From contig DASXES010000025.1 of NCBI GenBank assembly GCA_036489975.1, forward strand, positions 4,772 to 68,771: 64,000 bases of DNA, written 5' to 3'. The notes under the pieces are model-generated. The model did no database searches. It had not been told where the DNA came from and worked only from the letters and a program-made list of their open reading frames with translations. This DNA comes from Roseiarcus sp036489975. Its GTDB lineage: Bacteria; Pseudomonadota; Alphaproteobacteria; Rhizobiales; Beijerinckiaceae. This document shows positions 35,592-44,100 of the stretch, one piece after another; position 1 is the first letter of the stretch, and each line of letters opens with the position of its first letter. The position numbers and the translations under genes are program-made.

Positions 35592-36857
35592 TCAGGCCGC
35601 GACCGCGTCGGGAACGAGAGGCGAGTCTGCGTCGAAGCGGACTCCGTCCTTGAGGCAGAAGCGCGGGCGGATTAACCGGTCTGCGATGACCTCGACCCCG
35701 CTGTTGTCGAACAGCCGAAAGCGGCCGTGCTCGATCTCGATGACGCTGACGTCGGCGACCAAGCCGGGCTTCAGCGTGCCGATCTCGTTCTCCATCCGCA
35801 GCATTCTGGCGGGATTGGCGGTGGTGGTGGCGACGATATCCTCGATCTCCATTCCGAGGGTGAGCAACTCGGTCATGGCCACGGTGAGGTTGAAGGGCGC
35901 GATGCCGAAAAACGGGTTGGCGGCGCGCTCCTCCTCGCGCTGACCCGATTGCGGAACGCGCACGTTGTAACCGTGGAGATCGGCTCCGAGGGTGAACGGA
36001 CGGATGCCCGAGTCGAGAACCTTCTTCGCCACGGCGAAGCTGAAATGCGATCCGTGCCCGACATCGACCCGCACGCCCCGTTTTATCGCCTCGAACACGA
36101 TCGGATGGACCTCGCCCTCCTTCGAAACGAATCCTCCGGGATGGCGGGTGAACGGATGGGCGAGGATGTCGCCCTCCTCCATGATCGGCACGAGTTCGCG
36201 GATCAGCTCATCGGCGTCGGGCACCGGGCCTTCCTCGAGGCTCGACCAGAGCTGCCCGAGATGAATGTAGAGGGGAAGCCCGGTCGCCCGCGACATCTCC
36301 TTGCCGGTCTTGATGACCTCGAGGCCCCAGCGCGACTGACCGCCGATCTCGGCGTGCGCCTTGATCCCCTTGACGATGTCCAGATTGTCCTTCGCGACGC
36401 GGATCGTGTGGTCCTTGTTGACCCCGTTCGGCCCGTAGAGGTCCGGATAGAGGTGCCCTTCCAGGCCGCCCACCAGATAGCAGGAGATGAAACAGAGCAC
36501 CCGGGACTTCGATGTGGCGGCGACGTAGTTGCGAAACCCGCCAATCGTCATGCAACTCGGTCCGCCCTGGTCGACCAGCGTCGTCACCGCCGACCGCACG
36601 CCCACCATGTCGGCGTTGAGGCCGAACTTGCCCGTGACATGCTCGTAGACATGCGCGTGCGTGTCGATCATCCCGGGCAAGACAAGCTTTCCCGAGACGT
36701 CTATGCGCTCGCCCGCCTCGGCTTCGGAGAGGTCCGGCTCGACGGCGGCGATTCGGCCGCCCCGTATTCCGATGTCGTAGCGCCCGTTGCGTCCGGCCGC
36801 CGGATCAATGACCGTGCCGCCGGCAAGCACGATATCGAGGGCAGGACTCTCGTTCAT
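35592..36857 (-). CDS. Amidohydrolase/deacetylase family metallohydrolase
   Basis: The 421-residue member of the amidohydrolase superfamily has the N-terminal beta sandwich LAGGTVIDPAAGRNG, the first metal motif LPGMIDTHAHVYEH, a carboxylysine candidate in GIKAHAEIG, the His in LPLYIHLGQ, a further His in ILAHPFTRH and the Asp of FTLGADLHGYN. The cysteine in GGPSCMT is conserved in deacetylase/dihydroorotase-like enzymes. It hydrolyses amide or ring C-N bonds; in this operon it could open a hydroxylated ring. The true substrate is unknown. Confidence 0.85.
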   Translation of the reverse strand: MNESPALDIVLAGGTVIDPAAGRNGRYDIGIRGGRIAAVEPDLSEAEAGERIDVSGKLVLPGMIDTHAHVYEHVTGKFGLNADMVGVRSAVTTLVDQGGPSCMTIGGFRNYVAATSKSRVLCFISCYLVGGLEGHLYPDLYGPNGVNKDHTIRVAKDNLDIVKGIKAHAEIGGQSRWGLEVIKTGKEMSRATGLPLYIHLGQLWSSLEEGPVPDADELIRELVPIMEEGDILAHPFTRHPGGFVSKEGEVHPIVFEAIKRGVRVDVGHGSHFSFAVAKKVLDSGIRPFTLGADLHGYNVRVPQSGQREEERAANPFFGIAPFNLTVAMTELLTLGMEIEDIVATTTANPARMLRMENEIGTLKPGLVADVSVIEIEHGRFRLFDNSGVEVIADRLIRPRFCLKDGVRFDADSPLVPDAVAA

Positions 36858-37021
36858 CGATCAGGCCCCTGTTCGATAATCGCTCGTTCCGCCGCGGGAC
36901 AGATGGGATTCGCCTCGCGATTTATCGGCTGGCGGGGAAGCGCGCGCCCCATGGATTTCCTGGCCACGATAATCATTATACTGACGATTTTTCAAGGCGC
37001 TTTTTTGAGCATCATGAACGC

Positions 37022-37105
37022 TTGGGCGCCACGAGCAATTCTCGGCGCCACGAGCAATTCTTGGGCGCCAGCAATTCTTGGGCGCCAATTCTTGGGCGCC
37101 ATGAG
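37022..37105. repeat. Five tandem units shrinking from 20 to 14 bp
   Basis: The 273-bp gap between the PRTase-Rieske gene and the amidohydrolase gene contains units at 37022-37041 (20 bp), 37042-37060 (19), 37061-37077 (17), 37078-37091 (14) and 37092-37105 (14). Each begins TTGGGCGCCA or a close variant, and internal bases ACGAGC drop out stepwise before AATTC. Slipped-strand deletion is the simple explanation. The palindrome GGCGCC in every unit could also be a binding site for an operon regulator. Confidence 0.75.
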
Positions 37106-37130
37106 AAAGTCTCCGAGCCTGGCCGGTCCT

Positions 37131-38252
37131 TCAGTTGGCGCCCGGCGCCAGATTCCAGACCGTGCGAGCGCCGAGCGGCGGATCGCGCCGCAGCGCGGCC
37201 GCGTCAATTTCGATTTGCTCGCCCGCCTTCCTGGCGGGATAAAGCTTGAGCGCAGGGACGCCCCAGCCTTTCGACGGGGCGCCGCTGCCGAGATCGAAGG
37301 ACAGAAGATGGCGGGGGCACACGAGCCAGCCTCCCTCCACTCGTCCCGAGGAAAGGTCGCCGCGCTCGTGCGGGCAGAGGCCCTGCGCGGCGCGAAAGGT
37401 TTCCCCCGTCCGCACGATCACGAGCAGATTGCCTTCCACCACGACCGCGTGCGGCCTGCCCTCCACGACATCGGCGGCGGGAGCGACGGGGCGCCAGTCC
37501 GAGGAGGCGCCATCGTCCTCGCGCGCGGTCATGGAGAGACCTGTTCTCCGAGTTCCAGATTCGGTCGATCCAGCGTCGCCAGACCCTTCGGGACGCCATC
37601 GTCCGTCCAGCTCCTTCTCCAGCATCGGCGTCGAGAACAGCCCGACGATTCTCTCCTTGACCTTCGGATCGAGGCTCGCCCGCCAGCGCGACGACTGAAG
37701 CATCACTGCGCCGATCACGACCGGCTCCACGCCGATCCGGGTCATGAGCGCCATTCCCGCTGCGATGGAGGCGCCGCTCGAAATCACGTCGTCGATCAGC
37801 GCCACCCGACGCCCTTCGAGGACCCGGGTCATGCGCGGATCGAGATAGAGCGTCTTCTTCTGGTCCGGCGTCGTGACCGACGAAAGGGGGGCCGAGAGCT
37901 CCTCGCGATACCAGAATTTGCGCGAAGTGCCGAGCGGGACGTAGCGTTCGTGGCCAAGGGCTCGCGCGACCGCGCTCGCAAGAGTGAGACCCAGAGTCGG
38001 CAATCCGACCACGACCTCCGGGCGGAACGGCTCGAGGCGCCGGGCGAGGTCCCCGGCCAGCCGGTCTTGCGCTGCGAAGCTGGCCTGATTGATGATCAGC
38101 GACGCCAGGCCGCGTTTTCCATCGGCCAACATCCGCACGGGCAGGACCAACTGTCCGCCGCCGTCGAGGTCGACAACATAGCTGTCTTCGCCGAGGCCGG
38201 AGGAAAGAGCGCCCGCAGGATCAATCCGCTGCCAATAGTCGTGCGGCCTCAT
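37131..38252 (-). CDS. Phosphoribosyltransferase fused to a Rieske [2Fe-2S] domain
   Basis: This is one open frame of 373 residues. Residues 1-215 are a type I PRTase: VVGLPTLGLTLASAVARALG, a hood region with YLDPRM and the PRPP motif RRVALIDDVISSGAS at 148-162. Residues about 252-350 are a Rieske ferredoxin domain with ligands C293, H295, C312 and H315 (CPH, 16 residues, CPRH). A Ser/Gly/Thr linker with an internal ATG (MTAREDD, residue 241) joins them, so a separate Rieske product is possible. PRTase chemistry with a redox cluster in one chain is unusual. It leads the eleven-gene run; the substrate is unknown. Confidence 0.85.
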   Translation of the reverse strand: MRPHDYWQRIDPAGALSSGLGEDSYVVDLDGGGQLVLPVRMLADGKRGLASLIINQASFAAQDRLAGDLARRLEPFRPEVVVGLPTLGLTLASAVARALGHERYVPLGTSRKFWYREELSAPLSSVTTPDQKKTLYLDPRMTRVLEGRRVALIDDVISSGASIAAGMALMTRIGVEPVVIGAVMLQSSRWRASLDPKVKERIVGLFSTPMLEKELDGRWRPEGSGDAGSTESGTRRTGLSMTAREDDGASSDWRPVAPAADVVEGRPHAVVVEGNLLVIVRTGETFRAAQGLCPHERGDLSSGRVEGGWLVCPRHLLSFDLGSGAPSKGWGVPALKLYPARKAGEQIEIDAAALRRDPPLGARTVWNLAPGAN

Positions 38253-38696
38253 GGGAAGTCAGTCCCTCGTTCACCGGCTAATGCTATAGGCTGGGGCAAG
38301 CTGGAATGTCGACTTCGCCGTCGAGTGCGTTGCGGCCACGCGGAATGCCGACACGATCGAGCAATTTGGCCCCACGCTGGCTCCTCGAAGACAAACCCTA
38401 TGCGACGTCCCCCGAGCCTGCGTCGTTCGCGGGCTTTAGCCGTCTGCAAACACGAATCGACCTTCACGCGTCCCCGCCCCTCGCGCAGATGGCGCTCAAT
38501 ACATGGCTCGAGCGCAAGCGGCGCCGCGGTTACCGACTCCGCACCTGATTGCCGGCTCTCGGCTCGGTGTGGGGTGCGGCTGGGCTCAACGACGCTCCTT
38601 CGACCGCGCTGACCCGGCGCGGCGCCCGTCCGGGCCGACGCGTGCGCTCAGTACGCTTCGTCGCGTCCCACCCCAATTCGTGGTACAGTCACCGTT
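38253..38696. other. Intergenic region at the chromosome / mobile-region junction
   Basis: These 444 bp lie between the last metabolic gene and the first Uma2 gene. Short frames on both strands show no similarity I can name, and I found no tRNA end, integrase remnant or direct repeat that would mark an attachment site. The left boundary of the mobile region probably lies here or within the next 1.3 kb. Confidence 0.4.
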
Positions 38697-39281
38697 ATGA
38701 ACGTCGCTGTTCTCAAACCCATGTCGCTCGCTGAATTCCTCGAATGGGAGGATCGGCAGCCCTTGCGCTACGAATTCGACGGGATCGGTCCCGTTGCGAT
38801 GACCGGCGGGACATTCGCACACGCCGTAATCCAGCGGAACCTCGCTTTCGCCTTGACCGGCCGTCTTCGCGGCAAGCCCTGCCAGTTCCTTGGCAGTGAC
38901 CTCAAGTTTCAGGTTGCCGCAGGCCACATCCGCTATTCTGATGGCATGATTCTTTGTTCCTCCCTCGACCGCGCCGCAACGGTCGTCCACGAGCCTGTCG
39001 TTGTCTTCGAAATCCTCAGTCCGAGCACCACGCGGGTCGATCGCCTCATCAAGGCGCGGGAATACCAAGCGACTCCCTCCGTCCAACGCTATGTCATGCT
39101 CGAGCAGGATAGCATCGGTGCCACGGTCTACGCCCGTGCCGGCGCCTCATGGACGCATGAAATCCTTGTTGCGGACTCGAGTCTTTCTCTGCCTGAGGTC
39201 GAGGTTGAGGTTGCGCTCGCCGAACTCTACGACGGCCTCACTTTCGAAGCAGACCCGCAGTCCGACTCCGACCGCTCTTAA
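38697..39281 (+). CDS. Uma2-family (DUF820) PD-(D/E)XK nuclease-like protein, full length
   Basis: The 194-residue protein starts MNVAVLKPMSLAEFLEWE. DUF820 landmarks follow: LRYEFDGIGPVAMTGGTFAH (Glu and the conserved His), GRLRGKPCQFLGSDLKF, IRYSDGMILC, VFEILSPSTTRVDR and ATPSVQRYVMLEQ. The E-x-L-S-P-S-T segment with the preceding Asp forms the presumed nuclease centre. The family is common in cyanobacteria and alphaproteobacteria and its role is unsettled. The ATG follows within a few bases of TGGTACAGT, similar to the upstream sequence of the second copy, which may mean a leaderless transcript. Confidence 0.85.
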   Translation: MNVAVLKPMSLAEFLEWEDRQPLRYEFDGIGPVAMTGGTFAHAVIQRNLAFALTGRLRGKPCQFLGSDLKFQVAAGHIRYSDGMILCSSLDRAATVVHEPVVVFEILSPSTTRVDRLIKAREYQATPSVQRYVMLEQDSIGATVYARAGASWTHEILVADSSLSLPEVEVEVALAELYDGLTFEADPQSDSDRS

Positions 39282-39448
39282 CTCAGCGCAGCGCGGCCGC
39301 CCGATCGGCGCCTTTTGCGTCCTCTTGCACAGCGTCCCGACTTGCACGCGGCGCGAGATCGACGGGATGGAGCATGTTTTTCTCGCCGAGTTTCTTCGGG
39401 CGTCGCGACGGCGGAAGTTGCCGATGACGGAGAATGAAAGAACAGACT

Positions 39449-39570
39449 GAAAGCACGGCCGCCCGTCCGGAGCAAAGGGTGGGCCCGTTCGGTGGCTTCG
39501 CTGGCCCGTCCGGATTCCGACGCATTTCCCGCCGCCATTGCCCCAGCCGGTCCGTCCGCGCTCTCCCGGA
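39449..39570 (+). ncRNA. Structured repeated element, copy A
   Basis: A 122-bp non-coding stretch aligns over its whole length with copy B (46360-46479) and over the core with copy C (39833-39934). Shared landmarks are GAAGCACGG-like start, GCAAAGGG, the invariant loop GCTTCGCTGG and GCCCC-GGCCGG. The outer stem pairs 39472-39478 (GCAAAGG) with 39535-39541 (CCATTGC), six of seven pairs. Whether it works as RNA or DNA is not known. No gene starts directly downstream of this copy. Confidence 0.5.
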
Positions 39571-39581
39571 CGGTCACCGCC

Positions 39582-39609
39582 AAAAAGGAGGCCGCCCTAA
39601 GGCGGCCTT
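39582..39609 (-). terminator. Possible minus-strand intrinsic terminator
   Basis: An 8-bp perfect stem (AGGCCGCC at 39589-39596 with GGCGGCCT at 39601-39608, loop CTAA) is flanked by five A residues at 39582-39586, which read as a T-tract on the minus strand. No minus-strand gene lies just upstream, so it may instead belong to the structured region between copies A and C. Confidence 0.35.
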
Positions 39610-39832
39610 GAGTCTAGGGAGGAAACGCCCAAGGAGGGCATATACGGGCGTGAACCCGCACCGCAACAATGTAGTGCTGCGATGCAGCAATTGCAAGCAC
39701 GGTTCTGTTGGTATCATTGGCTGGTCGACTGGCGTAGCGGGGCCAGGGATCGGAGATATGTTCATCCAGGATGAAAATAGAGGTCGGATACAGACGCCAT
39801 GAAACTGGGCTGAAAGAGACCGATTTCGCATA

Positions 39833-39934
39833 GACGCCCGTCGCGGCAAGGGTTCGGCCGGTCGAGCCGCTTCGCTGGTCTCTCCCAGCCCGCTGGCACG
39901 CCCTTGCCCCGCCGGCCGCCATGCGAGGGTTGGG
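39833..39934 (+). ncRNA. Structured repeated element, copy C, in the ardC leader
   Basis: The outer stem is a perfect 8 bp: GGCAAGGG at 39845-39852 with CCCTTGCC at 39901-39908. Compared with copy B one A-T pair has become G-C, a compensatory change. The inner hairpin carries the invariant loop CGCTTCGCTGG. It ends 40 bp before the ardC start codon, so a leader role in ardC expression is plausible. Confidence 0.5.
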
Positions 39935-39973
39935 AGGCTGTTCAGGAACAATTCCGTTCCGAGGGGCAGCGAG

Positions 39974-40939
39974 ATGAGAAACCTCCGAAGCCATCCAACA
40001 CAAAGACGCGACCACTACCAGGAACTCACCGACAAGATCATCGCCGCGATCGAGGCGGGAGTCGCGCCGTGGCGCAGACCATGGGACCAGAACGCCTGCG
40101 GTGGATCCAACATGCCGATAAACGTCGCGACCGGCCGTCGCTATCGCGGGGTCAATCTCTTCGTGCTCGGCATGTCACCCCTTGCTTTCACGAGCGGCGA
40201 TCCCCGCTGGTGCAGCTACCGGCAAGCGGCGGCGCGCGGATGGCAGGTGCGCAAGGGCGAAAAGGCGACGCCCGTCTATTTCTATAAGCCGATCGAGATC
40301 GAAGACAGAGCCGGGGACGGCGGTGGCGAGTCACGGCGCATCCCGATGCTGCGAAGGTTCTCGGTCTTTCACGCTTCGCAAATTGATGGCGCCCCCGCCT
40401 TTGGGCCATCAACTGCGGCGAAGACTGTCCCTGAGCGCATCCAGGATGTCGAGCTCATCCTTGAGGCGAGCGGCGTGCCGGTTCGGATCGGTGGCGAACG
40501 CGCCTTCTACAGCCCGGCGCTCAACATCATTCAAATGCCGCCGGACGAGGCCTTTCGCGGGCCGGAACAGCGCGCGGCCGTGGTCCTGCACGAACTCGCT
40601 CACGCCAGCGGTCATCCCACGCGGTTGAACCGCGATCTGAGCGGCGGGTTTGGATCTGTTCTTTACGCGAAAGAGGAACTTCGAGCCGAGCTGACCTCCG
40701 TCGCCGCCGGATCCATGATCGGATTGCCCTGCGACATTCCCAATCACGCGAGCTACCTCCAGTCCTGGTTAGCCATGCTCAAGCAAGATCGTCGGGAGAT
40801 TTTTCGCGCCGCGGCTGAAGCGCAAAGGATGGTCGATTATATCCTCGGCTTCCATCCCGATTATTGCGAGACGTCTGGCGAATCCATAGACGCCGAGGAC
40901 GAGGGCGCGACGTCGATTGTCTCTCTGCTCGCAGCTTGA
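39974..40939 (+). CDS. ardC: ArdC-like antirestriction protein
   Basis: The 321-residue protein has an N-terminal single-stranded-DNA-binding region (YQELTDKIIAAIEAGVAPWR, MPINVATGRRYRGVN) and a C-terminal metallopeptidase domain with the zinc motif VLHELAHASGHPTRL (HExxH) and a downstream Glu in YAKEELRAELTS. ArdC proteins travel with conjugative plasmids and protect the incoming strand from host restriction. AGGGGCAGCG precedes the ATG. It opens the antirestriction block and is followed 211 bp later by the DarB-like gene. Confidence 0.9.
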   Translation: MRNLRSHPTQRRDHYQELTDKIIAAIEAGVAPWRRPWDQNACGGSNMPINVATGRRYRGVNLFVLGMSPLAFTSGDPRWCSYRQAAARGWQVRKGEKATPVYFYKPIEIEDRAGDGGGESRRIPMLRRFSVFHASQIDGAPAFGPSTAAKTVPERIQDVELILEASGVPVRIGGERAFYSPALNIIQMPPDEAFRGPEQRAAVVLHELAHASGHPTRLNRDLSGGFGSVLYAKEELRAELTSVAAGSMIGLPCDIPNHASYLQSWLAMLKQDRREIFRAAAEAQRMVDYILGFHPDYCETSGESIDAEDEGATSIVSLLAA

Positions 40940-41150
40940 GACGGGCGAAACTATGCGCGAAATCCTGCGCTTCGACCGTTCACGATGGTCATCGGGCCCG
41001 ATAACGGGCCGCGATAAATCTAAGGGCAAGACCGCCTAGCCGCGCGTCTTCCTGAAACCCCTCCCTTTCATCCTCCGCGTCAAGACGACAGCCCACCACG
41101 CTCATGCGTCGAGGTTCGCGCTTGCACGCGCTTCTCACGAGCGCTCCCCT

Positions 41151-44100
41151 ATGAAACACGACCAGTTCACCCTGCCCTTCCTCGACACCACGATCCTTAC
41201 GGAGGGCTTCGGCCTCTATGGCGGATTCCCGACTGCGAAATCGCCTGCCCCTGCGCAGATGAACCTCAAGGTCGAAGAGGACGAAGCCCTCGACGCGCCC
41301 GCTCCCACACAACCATCTCTTCCAGCGCAGGACTACCGGCTCTCCGGCGATCGCCATCTCGCCGAAGGCTGGAAGGCGCGCGCAGAGGACAACCTCGCCG
41401 CGATCCGGCTCATGACGACGATCGAGGCGGAAGGCCGTCACGCGCGCCCCGACGAGCAGGAGAAGCTGGCGCGTTTCACTGCGTTCAGCACGTCTGACCT
41501 AGCCGACCGGATCTTCCGCCGCGCCGGAGATGCTTTCGCGCCTGCCTGGGAAGATCTCGGCGTCGAAATTGAAGAGCTCGTCTCGCGCGAGGATCTCATT
41601 AAACTCAAGCGGGCCACCCAATACGCGCACTACACGCCAGAGTTCATGATCCGCGCGATCTGGCGGGCGTTGCGCAGGATGGGGTTCGACGGCGGGCGCG
41701 TCCTCGAGCCCGGTTGCGGGACGGGCCTGTTCTTCGCCCTTTCGCCCGAGGCCCTCGCCGGCCAGCTTGCGTTGACCGGCGTCGAAATGGACCCAACGAC
41801 CGCCCGGATCGCCAAACTCCTCTACCCGAACGCCCGCATTCGCAACGAGGACTTCACCAAGGCGAGATTGCCGGAGCTGTACGACCTTGCCATCGGGAAT
41901 CCCCCGTTCTCCGATCGCACCGTTCTCGCAGAAGATCCAGCGGGAGAGCTGCGCCTTTCCCTGCATGATTACTTCATCGCCCGCTCCGTCGAGAGGCTGC
42001 GCCCAGGCGGTCTTGCGGCTTTTGTCACCTCGCGCTGGACGATGGATAAGGTCGATGGCAAGGCGCGAGCGCACATCGGCGCCATGGCGGACTTGATCGG
42101 CGCGGTGCGCCTGCCGGAAGGCGCGATGCACGGCCGCGCTGGAACCGAAGTCGTCGTCGACATCCTGTTCCTGCAAAAGCGGGACGCAAGAACCGCGCCT
42201 GCCGGCGCAGCGTGGGACAGTCTTGCCGAAGCCGTGCCGACCGACGGCGGCGACACGGCGCTGTCGATCAACCGCTACTTCGTCGAGCACCCGGAAATGG
42301 TCCTCGGGACCCACGCGCGCACCTCAAGCGCCTACGGGCCGGTCTATACGTTGAAGCCGGTCCTCTCGACGCCTGGCGCGCTCGCCGACCTTCTGGCCCA
42401 GGCGCTCAATCGCCTACCGCGCGATCTGTTCAAGGCCGCTGCAACTGAGGCGAAGACTGCCTTTCAGGCGACGGTGCGCGTCGGCACCGCCGCGGAAGGA
42501 GCGGCAATCAAGGAGGGCAGTTATCTTGTCCTTGAGGGCGTCCTCGTTCAGATCATCGACGGCGAGCCGCAGCCGGTCGCCGTGCGCGACGGCCGAGGGA
42601 CCGAAGGCATCCCGGCGAAGCACGCCCGCATCATCCGTAGCATGATCGCGGTCCGTGACGCGGTTCGCGAAGTTTTGCGCACGCAGGCAAACGATGAGCC
42701 CTGGGGATCGGTGCAGATCCGGTTGCGCTCGGCCTATGCGCTCTTCGTCCGCAACTTCGGCCCGATCAACCTGACGACGATCAGCGAGACCGTCACTGCG
42801 GACGGCGACACACGCGAGACCTTCCGTCACCCGAACCTTCAGCCCTTCCTCGACGACCCCGACGTCTGGCTCGTCGCCTCGATCGAGGACTACGATCTCG
42901 AAAGCGGAACAGCCAAGCATGGACCGATCTTCCGCGAGCGCGTGCTCCATCCGGAGACGACGCCGCTGATCGAGACGGCCGAGGACGCGCTCGCGGTTGC
43001 GTTGCATGAGACCGGTCTCGTCGATCTCGACCGCATCGCCGAACTTCTCGGCCGGTCGCGCGAGACGACGATCGCCGAACTGGGCGAACGCATCTTCCTC
43101 GACCCCGAAGCGACCGTCGCGCGGGAGCGAGACGTTTGGGTGACCGCCGACGCGTATCTATCCGGCAAGGTCCGCAACAAGCTCGCGGCCGCACAGGCTG
43201 CCTCGGCGCTCGACGCGCGCTATCAACGCAATGTCGGGGCGCTCGAAAAGACCCTGCCCGAGGACCTCAAGCCATCCGAGATCACCGCGCGCCTCGGCGC
43301 GCCATGGATCCCCGCGGATGTCGTCTCCTCATTTGCGGACGACGTGCTCGGCGTCAAAACGCCGATCTATCACACGGTCGAGATCGCGAGCTGGTCGTTC
43401 AGCGTCAACGCCTTCGCTGCCCTGGCGAGCTCCTCGACCGATTGGGGGACCGCTCGCCGGCACGCCGGCGAGCTCCTGATGGACGCCCTCAACGCCTCGC
43501 TGCCGCAGATCTACGACGAGTTCGAGGAGGACGGGGTCAAGAAACGGGTCCTCAACGCCGCCGACACCGAAGCCGCCAAGGACAAGCTCGCCAAGATCAA
43601 AGCAGCGTTCGAGACCTGGGTGTGGAAGAACGTCGAACGCGCCGACCGGCTGGCCCGGATTTACAACGACCGCTTCAACAACCTCGTCCCCCGGCACTTC
43701 GACGGCTCGCACCTCACGATTCCCGGTGCCTCAAGCGTCATCAGCTTCTACGCCCACCAGAAGCGGGTAATCTGGCGGATCGTCGCTTCCGGCACGACCT
43801 ATGTCGCCCACGCGGTCGGAGCGGGCAAAACCTTCAGCCTGGCCGCCGCGATCATGGAGCAGAAGCGGCTCGGCCTTATCACCAAGGCGATGATGGTGGT
43901 CCCCGGCCATTGCCTCGCCCAGGCGAGCCGCGAGTTCCTGCAGCTGTACCCGACGGCCCGAATCCTAGTCGCCGACGAGACCAATTTCGTCCGCGACAAG
44001 CGCCAGCGCTTTCTGGCCCGCGCCGCGACCGCGCAATGGGACTGCATCATCATCACTCATAGCGCGTTCAAGTTCATTCCCGCCCCGGCCGAGTTCGAGC

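Noticed and set aside
35727..38612. 961-codon plus-strand open frame across the amidohydrolase and PRTase-Rieske genes
   Set aside because: Composition is typical of an antisense shadow (Arg/His/Asp-rich, no motifs), while the minus strand carries complete enzyme signatures.
39582..39609. Hairpin with A/T tract as proof of a minus-strand gene end
   Set aside because: No minus-strand gene lies upstream within several kilobases, so only a low-confidence terminator was kept.
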